A stretch of DNA of 64,000 nt from Littorina saxatilis (GCF_037325665.1 NC_090255.1:30962950-31026949); one strand, 5' to 3'. Shown: positions 1 to 10,722, numbered from the stretch's first letter. A program made the numbers and translations. The notes: generated by a model not told the origin, from the letters alone.

Positions 1-778
1 CTCCACCGCCCGTGGCAAAGGCAGTGCCCGTAGAATTGACAAGAAGAGCGGGGTATTCGTTGCGCTAAGAAGGATAGCACGCTTTTCTGTACCTCTCTTC
101 GTTTTAACTTTCTGAGCGTGTTTTTAATCCAAACATATCATATCTATATATTTTTGGAATCAGGAACCGACAAGGAATAAGATGAAAGTGTTTTTGAATT
201 GATTTCGAAAAAAAAAATTTGATAATAATTTTTATATATTTAATTTTCAGAGCTTGTTTTTAATCCGAATATAACATATTTATATGTTTTTGGAATCAGC
301 AAATGATGGAGAATAAGATAAACGTAAATTTGGATCGTTTTATAAATTTTTATTTTTTTTTACAATTTTCAGATTTTTAATGACCAAAGTCATTAATTAA
401 TTTTTAAGCCACCAAGCTGAAATGCAATACCGAACCCCGGGCTTCGTCGAAGATTACTTGACCAAAATTTCAACCAATTTGGTTGAAAAATGAGGGCGTG
501 ACAGTGCCGCCTCAACTTTCACGAAAAGCCGGATATGACGTCATCAAAGACATTTATCAAAAAAATAAAAAAAACGTTCGGGGATTTCATACCCAGGAAC
601 TCTCATGTCAAATTTCATAAAGATCGGTCCAGTAGTTTAGTCTGAATCGCTCTACACACACACACACACACACACACGCACAGACAGACAGACAGACAGA
701 CAGACACACATACACCATACCCTCGTTTCGATTCCCCCTCGATGTTAAAATATTTAGTCAAAACTTGACTAAATATAA
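1..778 (+). repeat. Dispersed repeat, left copy, cut by window edge
   Basis: AT-rich sequence containing the same segment that reappears at 63840-64000 (for example GAAGGATAGCACGCTTTTCT in both), so it is a dispersed element. A CA/CAGA microsatellite lies at about 652-710. The end, about 720-778, reads CCTCGTTTCGATTCCCCCTC followed by a short inverted repeat AGTCAAAACTTGACT. The same terminal module is the tail of the SINE at 50311-50540. No coding potential seen. Class unknown; a retroposon tail shared with a SINE is likely. Confidence 0.6.
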
Positions 779-1105
779 AAACATAGGCTCACATATTATA
801 ATGGCTCTTTAATATGCAATGTAGCACCTCGCTGATCGTGTATCTCTCGGAGAGTGTGGGTCGAAGCCTCAAGTGGTTGTCATTGTCTTTACTTACTGAC
901 TTACTTACTGCCCGTTATGCCGGTTGGCGTGTAGGTCAGCAACAAAGGACCTCCACTCCTGTCTGTTCTGGGCGAGTCTCTGGATGGTACCCCACGTTTG
1001 GTTCAGGGTTCTCCTTTATACCCCCGGTATAGGGGTGTGTATAGGATTCGGTCGATGTGTTTGTTTGTTTGTTTGTTTGTGTGTTTGTGTGTTTGTGTTC
1101 GCATA
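779..1105. other. No gene seen; short repeat-like stretch and GTTT run
   Basis: Contains imperfect CTTACTGA repeats near 890-910 and a GTTT/GTGTTT microsatellite at 1055-1100. Nothing recognisable as a gene. The two overlapping short open frames here disagree and show no domain. Confidence 0.4.
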
Positions 1106-1107
1106 TA

Positions 1108-2641
1108 TACTGACGTCCAAAAGAAACGCGAAAAATATCATTTAATTTACAAAGAATTTTTTTCTGGATGAACAAAAGTTGCGTTATTTTTGGCAGCCAG
1201 TATATCAAGACCGATGTCTGAGGAAGGTGTATTGTGAATTTTACCGCATCAGCGCACTTGCAATCCACGTGAAGCCCGAGTTAGCTGAGACACTTTTCTT
1301 GTGCAGTTCAGCTGCACGTGCAAGAAAAGCACAAAAGCTGATCAGTGAGTGGTGTTCACTGTCACTAGAGGATAAAAATGGCACAAAGTTACAGGTTTCA
1401 TCTGTCCCTCATTCGACGCTATCACCATGCCAAGACTCACTTCTGCTGAACGCGAGAGAGCCATTGGACGTCTGGAGGCTGGGGACACGCCGGAAGCCGT
1501 GGCTGCGACTTTCCAATGCCACATATCCACCATTTATCGTCTCCTGCAGTAACTGGCTCTACTGCTGATGCCGAGCGAAGCGGCAGACCCCGAGTGACGA
1601 CGCCAAGGCAAGATCGGCACATTTTCCGCAGCCATGTTGCACATCCCTTCAGAACAGCTGCAGAAACAGCCAGAACTGTTACAGGGACACACCAGGCACC
1701 CATTTCTAGGCAAACGGCCAGCCGGCGACTGCGCTTCAGGGGGCTGAGGAACTGCCGTCCAGCCAGGGGACCCGTCCTCACCGTGCGCCATAGACAGGCA
1801 CGCCTGCTTTGCCGGGCGCAAGGCCACCTCAATCGTAACAATGTTTGCTGGCAGAACGTGCTTTTCAGCGATGAAAGCCGTTTCTGCATTGACCATGCCG
1901 ACGGGCGTGTTCGGGTATGGAGAAGAAGTGGTTACCGCTATGCTGACAACTGTGTCGTGGAGAAAAACGCCTGGGGTGGGCCCAGCCTCATGTTGTGGGG
2001 CGCCATCGGCCACAACCAGGTGCTAGGTCCCGTCATCTTCCAAGGCCTGGGTCCTGGACCCGGCAACGGCGTAACAGCGCAGCGCTATATGGACCAGGTG
2101 CTGCACCCTCATGTGCTGCCCTTTTTTCAAGCCCATGGAAACTGGGTTTTCCAGTACGACAACGCGCGCCCCCACACCGCCAGGGCCACTCAGGATCTCC
2201 TGCACCGCTCAGGCATCCTGGTGATGCCTTGGCCAGCGTTATTTCCTGACATGAACCCTATTGAGCAATTTTGGGACTTGCTCCAGACACAGCTCAACAG
2301 GGTGGTCCCAAGGCCCACAACTGTCGCTGATCTTGATCGGGCCGTCCGGCAGGCCTGGACCAACATTCCCAGGCAAGCCAGCAACACGTTGGTCCGCTCA
2401 ATGCACCGCCGATGCCAGGCCGTCATCGATGCTAATGGGGGCCACACACGCTATTGACTGTTCTGTTAAGCGCTAATAACGCATCGTCTCCGCAACCTTA
2501 CTGTGTTATGGACCATAAGTCAGTGTTCTACTCTGCCAAAAATTGGACATTAAAAATGAAATTTGAATTTTTGTAGGATTTTTTTATTAGGCAATAAATG
2601 ACACTAGACACTGTTTTTCGCGTTTCTTTTGGACGTCAGTA
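1108..2641 (+). mobile_element. Complete Tc1/mariner-type DNA transposon
   Basis: Inverted termini of about 28 bp, each starting TACTGACGTCCAAAAGAAAC (left at 1108, right as reverse complement ending at 2641), flanked by TA dinucleotides at 1106-1107 and 2642-2643. TA target duplication and the DD34E-type transposase inside identify the Tc1/mariner superfamily. Length 1534 bp, typical for a whole element. The termini are nearly identical, so the insertion is fairly recent. It lies upstream of the ShKT/mucin/Ly6 gene. Confidence 0.92.
1427..2457 (+). pseudogene. Tc1-type transposase, frameshifted near residue 41
   Basis: The ATG at 1427 opens a helix-turn-helix segment (MPRLTSAERERAIGRLEAGD, then TPEAVAATFQCHISTIYRLL) that ends at a stop about codon 42. 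The rest of the protein, including the GRPRVTTPRQDRHI linker, continues in another frame from about 1550 to the stop at 2457. The catalytic triad is visible: D in LFSDESRF, D in FQYDNARPHTA and E in FPDMNPIEQFWDL, with the spacing expected of DD34E enzymes. The usual family length is about 340 residues, so only the few bases joining the HTH and catalytic parts seem lost. As it stands it should not give a full-length enzyme, but the element could move if supplied with transposase in trans. Confidence 0.88.
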
Positions 2642-2802
2642 TAGATCTCAAGAATGAACGGACCGATCGTCACTAAACTTGGTGAACAGGTTCTATACAT
2701 TCCTTAGACGGTCCTTACAAAAATTGGGACCAGTCAAACTCACGGTTAGGGAGTTATTGGTGGATTAAAATTATACAAGGACTTATAGAGGGACATATTA
2801 CT

Positions 2803-2861
2803 GGTCAAAGGGAAATAACCATTCTCACTGCCACCAACTGAGAAGGTTATTTCCCTTTGAC
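2803..2861. repeat. Near-perfect hairpin
   Basis: Left arm GTCAAAGGGAAATAACC plus CTCA, right arm TGAGAAGGTTATTTCCCTTT plus GAC, with an 11-base loop and one unpaired base. Function unknown; may be the remains of a foldback MITE. Confidence 0.7.
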
Positions 2862-2941
2862 GGGGGTGTTTTTCCTACCTCGGAGGAATTTCTTGTCTTT
2901 GATAAGCGTTATTATGTTTAGTGAAACTATGCATGCTGTGA

Positions 2942-3077
2942 CCACAGGAGCTTTTATCAAAGCGCCGGTCGATCATTATTTACACTGTGTGTAGTGAGTA
3001 GTAGTAGTAAGCCTTGTAGGGGTAAGCATGAAGGAGTAAATAATGATCGACCGGCGTTTGGATACAAGCTCCTGTGG
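2942..3077. repeat. 42-bp inverted repeat ending 22 bp before an exon
   Basis: Arms 2942-2983 and 3036-3077 pair over about 42 bp with only a few mismatches (CCACAGGAGC at the outer ends, GATCATTATTTAC at the inner ends), with a loop of about 50 bp. The right arm stops 22 bp upstream of the first coding base of the ShKT exon at 3100, so it covers the region where a branch site would lie. Confidence 0.75.
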
Positions 3078-3099
3078 CTGTGGCTTGCTTGTGTTACAG

Positions 3100-3378
3100 A
3101 GTTCGAGTGCAAGGACCACGTGGACCAAAACTCCTACAGCTGTGAAGACCTGCCCAACGTGTGTGACCACGCTCTGGCCGCCCTCTTCCTCTGTCCTCAA
3201 TTCTGCCAGCTGTGTAGTAAGTCAATGTTAACGTTGTCGTTGTCGTTATTGTTGTTGTTGTTGTTGTTGTTGCTGTTGCTGTTGTTGTAATCATCGTCGT
3301 CTCGAGTCCTCCTCCTCATCATCATCGTCGTCATCATCGTCCTCATCGTCGTCATCGTCGTCGTCCTCCTCCTTCTCC

Positions 3379-3421
<43 letters not shown>

Positions 3422-5335
3422 ACTTCTCCTCTTCCTCCTCACCCTCATCATCACCATCATCGTCGTCGTCGTCGTCGTCTGAAAAGTATTGTTTCTTTCC
3501 TAGGCGGAAAGTACACTTTTTTGGTTTGATTTGCACGCTTATTAGCATTTTAGAGAGTGGCATTTTGTGCTGGTCACCTTGTACTGGTGTGTCCACAGAC
3601 AGCAGCAGGACAGCAGTGCTGGAGAAGGAGCAGTGTTTCACGTGCAATGACGGTCTCTCGGACCTCAAATGCAGTGCCCCCGGGGCGTGCCAAAACCCCT
3701 TGTCTCCACAACTGTGTCCCAAGACTTGCTTCAGCTGTGAGTCACTTGTCTGCACACGTTAAACACAGAGCAAGCAGATACAGCAAATTCTTGATTTGGT
3801 GGAAAATGATGGTTGTATTCCTTTCATGAAGTAGGTGACCTACTTCATGAAAGTCATACAACCATCATTTGACCTCCCTCTGAGACAGTAACCTGACAAT
3901 GACCCAGCTTACAGGGTGAAACTCCCCTACATGCTTTCAAAATTTCCAGAAAACACTACAAGATTTTTTAAATTAAAAAAACCAAGAAAGGTATTTTGTT
4001 GGAACGTCAAATTATTGACAAAACAAAACGTTACATTAGATATATATATCGACCCCGCGGTCTTTTAAGTGCACAAACAAACACTAATTTAATACTAATT
4101 AGACCAAACTAACCTGACAAAATGTTAAGAAAAAGACACAAGCGAGGCAATGATTATTTACGAAATAAAGTTTGTGTCTACAAGCAACGTTTGTGCGCCT
4201 CCTCTGTCCACTTCTTGTGCGCACCTTTTGGCACTAATAACTCATATCTGAGAATCAAAGGGAAAGAATGCACACGCCGTCAATAGTTGAGTAGGTAAGA
4301 GTTACGCGGAACCAGTCTCCGGGCACAAACCCGAGAATTAATTGCAGTTCTAATACCTCGGGCCTCCCCCCACCCCCACCCACCCCCATCCCCATCCAAA
4401 CCGTCCCAAAAATACCAAATACCGTAATATCTGGAAGTGTGGTAACCATTTTGAGACATTTTACGGAAAAACCAAAAGTTAAGAAGATGTTATCATCAAA
4501 TCAATCACACGACTCATTATGTAGTGTCCTACCTAAGCCATTACCTGTGATCGCCAGGTGTGCTGCCAACAGAGACACCCACAATGACCACCACTACAAC
4601 ATCCAGTACTACCACCACCACCACGTTTACCACTACTACCTCGACAACAACCACGACGACGCCGACAACGACACCTTCGACCACAACGACTTCGACAACT
4701 ACAACAACGCCAACAACCACAACGCCAACCACGACAACGACGCCTACAACCACACCCACGACTACAACAATGCCACCAACTACAACCACAACACCCACGA
4801 CCGCAACTACTCCGACTACAACATCGACAACCACCCCTACAACCACCCCTACAACCACAACAACACTGACGACTACAACAACACCGAAGACCACAACAAC
4901 ACCATCGACGACCACACCAACACCAACAACAACACCGACTACAACCACTACAACAACGCCTTCAACCACAACAACACTGACGACAACAACAACACCAACA
5001 ACAACAACACCGACGACTACAACAACACCGACCACCACTCCAACGACAACAACAACACCGACAACTACTACAACACCAACCACAACGACTACACCGACGA
5101 CAACGACCACAACACCGACGACAACGACCACAACACCCAGTACCACTACTCAGAAGCAAGGAGGTGGTAAGTGTTCTTCTCCTATGTTGTTGTCAGTGTG
5201 CGCACGTGCGTGCGTGCGAGCGGGCGTGTGTGCGTGCGTGCGTGTGTGTTTGCGTGCGAATGTGTGTGTGTGTGGGTGGGGGAGGGGGGGTGGGTGTGTG
5301 TGTGTGCGTGCGTGCGTGCGTGTGTGTGTGCATGC

Positions 5336-5393
<58 letters not shown>

Positions 5394-8063
5394 TGGGATA
5401 GATTATGATGGCATAAATATAACGTCACCGATGATAATGACAATGACGATGACTTCGCCGTCTCCAAAGATCTTTATAACAATACCGACGACGAGCAACA
5501 CGAAGACTGCCACGATCATTATGACGGTGATGAACAGTGCTAGTGCAGAGTATGAAAACGACGACGACGACGATGATGATGATGATGACGACGACGACGA
5601 CAACGATGATGTTAATGATAATCATGACGATGATGGTGATAATTATGACGGTTATGATGATGATGACGATAATTAAGTGGACCATGACAACCAAAACGAC
5701 CACTTTAATGAAAGCTTTGATCCTGAAAATGAAGACAATGCTAATAACAACGACGACGGCGACGATCATCATGATCATAATTATGATAATGACAACAGGT
5801 GGAAAGCCGGGATCAGAGTGTGTGAAGTGCGGAGACCCAGGTGCTCAGGTTCCCTGCACGGTGGATGAGCTGGTCCTCGCCCCCACCGTCATCTGTCCTG
5901 ACTCTGCCCCCTACTGCATGAATGACATCTACCAGTCTGGCTCTGACGTTAGCCACTACAGGAGGTACGTAGATTAAGACTCCTCCCCCTACTGCATGAG
6001 TGAAATCTACCAGTCTGGCTCTGACGTTAGCCCACTACAGGAGGTACGTAGATTAAGACTCCGCCCCCTACTGCATGAATGACATCTACCAGTCTGGCTC
6101 TGACGTTAGCCACTACAGGAGGTACGTAGATTAAGACTCCTCCCCCTACTGCATGAGTGAAATCTACCAGTCTGCTTCTGACGTCAGCCACTACAGGAGG
6201 TACGCAGATTAAGACTCCTCCCCCTACTGCATGAATGCCATCTACCAGTCTGGTTCTGACGTCAGTCACTACAGGAGGTACGTAGATAAAGAATCCCCCC
6301 CTACTGCATGAATGACATCTACCAGTCTGGCTCTGACGTCAGTCACTACAAGAGGTACGTAGATAAAGAATCCCCCCCCTACTGCATGAATGACATCTAC
6401 CAGTCTGGTTCTGACGTCAGTCAATAGAGGAGGTATGTAGATCTTTACAGAGGTTTCCCACTGTGTGAATGACATCTACCAGTCTGGTTCTGAAGTCAGC
6501 GATTACAGAAGGTACGTAGATCGATAAAGAGGTTTCCGATGTATGAATGACATCTTTTAGTCTGGCTCTGACGTCAGTCACTACTGAAGTTACGTAGATC
6601 GATAAAGAGGTTTCCGACTGTATGAATGACATCTACCAGTCTGGCTCTGACGTCAGTCACTACAGGAGGTACGTAGATAACAGATTCAGTCCTACATGTT
6701 TGTGAGTTGCCCTGACTGTATTGATGACATCTATGTAGAAGCCGGTCAGTAGATAAATAGATTCCGAACTGGATGAATGACATCTTCTGACGTCAGCCAC
6801 TACAGGAGGTCTGTAGTTAAAGATATGCCCTACCAGTATTGCATGAATGACATCTGACGTCAGCCACTGAAACACGTCAGTCGATACAGACGGCCCCCAC
6901 TGCAAACTGAAAATAATTAATTACCAGACAGGTGTTGACGTCAGTCACTTTTAACACTTTCTACCCCAACTATGTTGACCATATTTGTTGTTAGCCGAGA
7001 CCAGCTGTGCTGCAGCAGATCACTCAGAATTGTAGTAACTGTGTAGTAACTGTGTATCAACACGCTGGAATGCAGGCAGTAGATCGACGTTTTAGAAAGC
7101 GACTGTCAAAGCTAACAGTCTGAACGGATATAATCCATACCTCGTCAGATAGAGCCATGTGAGTGGGTACGGATATATCCGTACCTGGGAGACAATGAGT
7201 TAAAGAATTACTCGCAAATTTAACTTTGCAGGTTGACACATAAATCAGTTCTGCGATGAAGAAAGGTAAGCTGTAGATTTTTAGTCTGCATCCAGGTGAA
7301 AGGATGCTCCCATCACATGTAAATGCCTGGAAGGGTCCGTGGTAATTTACAAAATGGTTTACACGGGAAGGAGGGTACACTGACGCATCTTGAAAGGGAT
7401 ACTATTTATCTGACCGTTTGGAGGAAGGGGGCGCGAGGGGGGGGGGGGGTGGGGTGGTTGGGGGTTCTGGCGAATTTGACGTATCTGAAGAATGCGTTGT
7501 ACCTTAATCTAAACGCACACCGCGCGATTTGCTGGAAAACGCATCACATACGTGGTAATTAATGTAATCAAAGTGAGTGAATATGCTTCAGGGCGCTGCT
7601 TCTCTTCGGCAAACAAGAAGCAGTCGGAAAGCGCCTCTTTGCGGCAGCGGCCAGCACCCTCTGTGACGCGGATCAGTTTGTTTGTTTGTTTGTTTGTTCA
7701 TGGGCTGAAACTACTACGGCTTTTACGTGTATGACCGTTTTTACCCCGCCATTTAGGCAGCCATACGCCGCTTTCGGAGAAAACGCGGATCAGTAGTCGT
7801 CGTTGTACTCAGCTGTGACTCCATTTTAATGACTCAAGTTTACAATAACAAAATATATATTTATCTAGTCTTTTATTCTGTGCAGGTGTGTCAACGTGAC
7901 AGTGTGCGACACATTGTGGTATCGCGGGTCCTCAGATATCCCTCTCTGCCTCAACTTTGATGCCAGCATCATCACTCAGAACTTGGCCTGTCATCTCTGT
8001 TGCTATGGCGACCAGTGTAACTATGACGACGTGCCACCTTCCGATACATGGTACAAGCCGTGA
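3100..8063 (+). CDS. Secreted ShKT / mucin-like / Ly6-uPAR-like protein (3' part of gene)
   Basis: Five exons with matching phases: 3100-3216, 3599-3736, 4558-5166, 5799-5964 and 7886-8063 (stop TGA 8061-8063). Donors are GTAAGT, GTGAGT, GTAAGT and GTACGT; every acceptor is CAG. Exon 1 encodes a ShKT module with six cysteines ending CPQFCQLC. Exon 2 encodes a second, ShKT-like module ending CPKTCFSC but opening CFTC. Exon 3 (203 codons) is almost entirely Thr and Pro, a mucin-type O-glycosylation domain. Exons 4-5 encode a 12-cysteine module beginning ECVKC and ending CHLCCYGDQCN; the final CC-x4-CN is the Ly6/uPAR three-finger signature. No membrane segment or GPI signal is seen after it (ends DTWYKP). 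The start and signal peptide are not in view. No named homologue is recognised; a secreted mucus, immune or toxin-like role is inference. Exon 4's 3' end seeds the tandem array that follows it. Confidence 0.8.
3237..3482. repeat. Trinucleotide microsatellites in intron
   Basis: GTT repeats at 3237-3290 followed by an impure TCA/TCG/TCC tract to 3480 within the first visible intron. Open frames read here on either strand (runs of Asp, Met or Leu) are artefacts of the repeat. Confidence 0.9.
3804..3870. repeat. 33-bp near-perfect palindrome in intron
   Basis: Arms 3804-3836 and 3838-3870 are reverse complements around a one-base centre (inner part TTTCATGAAGTAGGT / ACCTACTTCATGAAA). In RNA this would form a long hairpin in the second visible intron. 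Likely a foldback element or local inverted duplication. Confidence 0.8.
5170..5398. repeat. TG-rich microsatellite directly after donor of mucin exon
   Basis: Impure GTGC/GTGT tract passing into pure TG up to 5395. It begins a few bases after the splice donor at 5167. Long TG tracts near splice sites can affect splicing, but no effect can be read from sequence. Confidence 0.9.
5400..5795. repeat. GAT/GAC trinucleotide tract in intron
   Basis: Impure GAC/GAT/AAT repeats fill the rest of the intron between the mucin exon and the Ly6-like exon. No coding meaning. Confidence 0.85.
5911..6950 (+). repeat. Minisatellite of about 78 bp built from exon end plus splice donor
   Basis: About 13 units. 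The first unit is the real 3' end of the Ly6-like exon (CTACTGCATGAATGACATCT onward) with its splice donor AG/GTACGT and about 20 bases of intron. Units begin near 5912, 5990, 6069, 6147, 6225, 6302, 6380, 6459, 6536, 6620, 6714, 6767 and 6838. The first seven are well conserved; later ones lose parts and become shorter. The exon part, the junction and the beginning of the intron are copied together, so most of the first seven units retain a usable-looking donor. Antisense open frames across the array are artefacts. Confidence 0.88.
6952..7207. repeat. Dispersed repeat (also at 25682-25925)
   Basis: The same sequence with about 80-85 percent similarity occurs in an E2F intron at 25682-25925 (shared TGTGTATCAACACGCTGGAA and GGATATATCCGTA). 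It opens ACACTTTCTACCCCA and closes GAGACAATGAGTTAA. The left end of this copy is preceded by TTTTAA and the right end is TTAA, which hints at a TTAA-targeting element, but the second copy lacks the left TTAA. Class uncertain. Confidence 0.6.
7208..7885. repeat. Rest of last intron: G run, TTTG run and a SINE tail fragment
   Basis: Holds a G-run near 7437-7452, a TTTG microsatellite at about 7676-7698 and a SINE tail fragment at 7695-7785 (TACGTGTATGACCGTTTTTA, GCAGCCATACGCCGCTTTCG) identical in kind to the tail of the SINE at 9515-9905. No exon seen. Confidence 0.65.
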
Positions 8064-8161
8064 TGACCTTGTGTGTCAAGGTCATCTGCTAGATCTCAAC
8101 TGATATTTGTTGGTGGAAAGATTATTGCCACCACATTGGATATTTTGGTGTATGAAATGGG

Positions 8162-8260
8162 AATAAAGAGTCCTGTGATTTAGTGCAAAGTGACAGGTGT
8201 GAAGTTTTGGATAAAAACTGACATTTTGTTGTTATGCAGGGATAAGCACAGCCCTCAATA
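8162..8260 (+). promoter_or_regulatory. Polyadenylation signals of the Ly6-like gene
   Basis: AATAAA at 8162-8167, about 100 bases after the stop codon, and a second AATAAA near 8256. Either could define the 3' end of the transcript. Confidence 0.6.
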
Positions 8261-8336
8261 AAATAACAATGATTTTTCAATTAATAGTTATTCAACATCG
8301 CTGGTAAAAGGCTGACCAAGCCTATGAGCTGCTATA

Positions 8337-8495
8337 CATGGGTGCAACCTGGAAAATTCCAAAAACCGGCAAAAGTTGGGGTCCAGCTTTTTTAGTATTT
8401 AAAATGCCAAAAAAACTCTCCTGGAACAAAAACATCGGCAGCCGATGAAACCAAAAACCGGCTGCCGGCATATAGCCGGCAGAGTTGCACCCATG
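8337..8495. mobile_element. MITE, 159 bp, with 12-bp TIRs and 6-bp TSD
   Basis: Termini CATGGGTGCAAC (8337-8348) and GTTGCACCCATG (8484-8495), flanked by direct repeats GCTATA at 8331-8336 and 8496-8501. Non-coding. Superfamily not assigned. Confidence 0.8.
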
Positions 8496-8946
8496 GCTAT
8501 ATCAACGTCGTCATAGAATTTTGGTGTAACTCGTTTTATACAGATTTTCAGGCCAAAACTAATTATTTTTATCATGAAATAGTGTTTATATTTGTACCTG
8601 GTATGGATAGAAAGATAAAAGAATGTTAAATCATGTATTGTCAATTGTATTTGAGAGAATATTTCTCATGGAGAATGATTTACTTATCTAAAGCACAGAA
8701 GCATCAAAATCATCAATAATCGAGTGACGCCAAAATTCCAGGACAATGTCGATATGTTCAACTTAAAAGACTCGCGCGCACACACACACATGCTTGCACA
8801 AACACACAGCCCAACACCACATTAGATTCGTTGTTTTATTTTTTTTTAATATAAATTACTGGTTTGCTTGCATAGCATTTCAATTCAAGGCACAGAACAC
8901 ACAGAAACAGGATCATTCCTCCCAGTACAAACTCCCCTCACACATC
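8496..8946. other. Intergenic, no gene seen
   Basis: Low-complexity AT-rich sequence with a short CA tract near 8777-8810 and an A/T run near 8838-8850. Nothing recognised. Confidence 0.4.
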
Positions 8947-9315
8947 TTTCTTTCTTTATTTGGTGTTTAACGTCGTTTTCAACCGTTCAAGGTTATATCG
9001 CGACGGGGAAAGGGGGGAGATGGGATAGAGCCACTTGTTATTTGTTTCTTGTTCACCAAAGCACTAATCAAAAAATTGCTCCAGGGATTTGCAACGTAGT
9101 ACAATATATGACCTTACTGGGAGAATGCAAGTTTCCAGTACAAAAGGACTTAACATTTCTTACATGCTGCTTGACTAAAATCTTTACAAACATTGACTCT
9201 ATTCTATACAAGAAACACTTAACAAGGGTAAAAGGAGAAACAGAATCCGTTAGTCGCCTCTTACGACATGCTGGGGAGCATCGGGTAAATTCTTCCCCCT
9301 AACCCGCTGGGGGTC
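8947..9315 (-). mobile_element. Retroposon family R1, copy with 11-bp TSD
   Basis: A common dispersed element of the window (copies near 8947, 10083, 15508, 17612, 63131, fragment 12063). On the minus strand it runs from CCCCCAGCGGGTTAGGGGGA through GATGCTCCCCAGCATGTCG to AACGACGTTAAACACCAAAT and a GAAA-type tail. Flanking direct repeats CCTCACACATC lie at 8936-8946 and 9316-9326, so it moves by retroposition. The short plus-strand frame inside (ending SRLLRHAGEHRVNS) recurs in each copy and is not a gene. The 5' part does not look like a tRNA. Confidence 0.85.
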
Positions 9316-9514
9316 CCTCACACATCAATTGTTCTGGAAGTTACTACTGTGTTAATGATACAACCAGTTCTTTCCTTTCCTTTCAGTTAGAATTCATGAA
9401 ATTAGCATCTAAATCCTATCTAAATCAACAGTTCATATAGAAGTCAAGACCAATAAGTAAATAAATAAGTGTAAATCACATTCTTTTCTATTATGGTCAA
9501 CTTGGTATTCATTC

Positions 9515-9905
9515 TTCTTCTTCTTCTTCTGCGTTCGTGGGCTGAAACTCCCACGTACACTCGTGTTTTTTGCACGAGTGGAATTTTACGTGTATGACCG
9601 TTTTTACCCCGCCATTAAGGCAGCCATACGCCGCTTTCGGAGGAAGCATGCTGGATACTTTCGTGTTTCTATAACCCACCGAACTCTGACATGGATTACA
9701 GGATCTTTTCCGTGCGCACTTGATCTTGTGCTTGCGTGTACACACGAAGGGGGATAAGCCACTAGCAGGTCTGCACATACGTTGACCTGGGAGATCGGAA
9801 AAATCTCCACCCTTAACCCACCAGGCGGCCGCGACCGGGATTCGAACCCTCGACCTTCCGATTAAGAGGCCGACGTCTTACCACCCCGCCACAGCGCCCG
9901 TCCAG
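9515..9905 (-). mobile_element. tRNA-headed SINE, head type B, full length
   Basis: Read on the minus strand it starts at 9905 with a tRNA-like head (A-box TGGCGGGGTGGTAAGA, B-box GGTTCGAATCCC), followed by a middle module with GTGTACACGCAAGCACAAG and AAGATCCTGTAATCCATGTC, then a tail with CCGAAAGCGGCGTATGGCTG and a GAA-type end at 9515. Target duplications GGTATTCATTC at 9504-9514 and 9906-9916. It shares the middle module with head-A SINEs elsewhere in the window. Confidence 0.88.
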
Positions 9906-10082
9906 GGTATTCATTCCATACCTAAGCTTAAGATACGAATCACTGGCAGTTATAATGAAATATATTCTCCATAAAGAACGGAATAATCGTAAATTCGATT
10001 CACCGGCAGTGATAATGAAACATTTTCTTCATAAAGATTTGAATAATCATAATTAAGACAATGTTTCACGCTCAACATTTTT

Positions 10083-10145
10083 ACTTTACTTTATTTGGTG
10101 TTTAACGTCGTTTTCAAACACGAAGGTTATATCGCGACGGGGAAA

Positions 10146-10177
<32 letters not shown>

Positions 10178-10469
10178 GAGATAGAGCCACTTGTAAATTG
10201 TTTCTTGTTCACAAAAGCACTAATCAAAAAATTGCTCCAGGGGCTTGCAACGTAGTACAATATATTACCTTACTGGGAGAATGCAAGTTTCCAGTACAAA
10301 GGACTTAACATTTCTTACATACTGCTTGACTAAAATCTTTACAAACATTGACTCTATTCTATACAAGAAACACTTAACAAGGGTAAAAGGAGAAACAGAA
10401 TCCGTTAGTCGCCTCTTACGACATGCTGGGGAGCATCGGGTAAATTCTTCCCCCTAACCTGCGGGGGGT
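10083..10469 (-). mobile_element. Retroposon family R1 copy
   Basis: Same family as 8947-9315, with a poly-G expansion at 10147-10176 replacing part of the G-rich segment. No clear target duplication seen. Confidence 0.85.
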
Positions 10470-10509
10470 GGTAAGCCTTCTGCGAACTTACATTTAGCTG
10501 AAGTATTAA

Positions 10510-10722
10510 CCCTTACACAGGTGCAATTCTGTAACACGTTACATTGCCACTGGTGAATTAACAGAGAGAAAAATAAAGAAAACGGTCATAATTTTTTGCA
10601 TCCATGGGAGGTAATCAGAACCGACCAAACAGACCGAGTCAGTAGCGCGACATATGTCGTGACAACCAGGTGACAGTATAGGTAAAGTAGCGCGACATAT
10701 GTCACGACAACCAGCCTAAGGG
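10510..10722. mobile_element. piggyBac-like MITE flanked by TTAA
   Basis: TTAA at 10506-10509 and 10723-10726 flank an element beginning CCCTTA and ending TAAGGG; TTAACCCTTA termini are typical of piggyBac elements. Inside is a duplicated GTAGCGCGACATATGTC block. Non-coding. Confidence 0.75.

Noticed and set aside
4541-5146. Val/Gly-rich minus-strand frame opposite the mucin exon
   Set aside because: It is the complement of ACN threonine codons; the plus-strand frame has matching splice sites and phases.
5150-5676. Cys/Val, His/Thr and Asp-rich frames over TG and GAT tracts
   Set aside because: Microsatellite translations without start context or splice logic.
6027-6905. Set of minus-strand frames with repeated VDVIHAVGGG words
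   Set aside because: They are antisense readings of the 78-bp splice-junction array.
10245-10457. Short frame ending SRLLRHAGEHRVNS, also at 8868, 15645 and 63009
   Set aside because: Repeats with every R1 retroposon copy and shows no domain.
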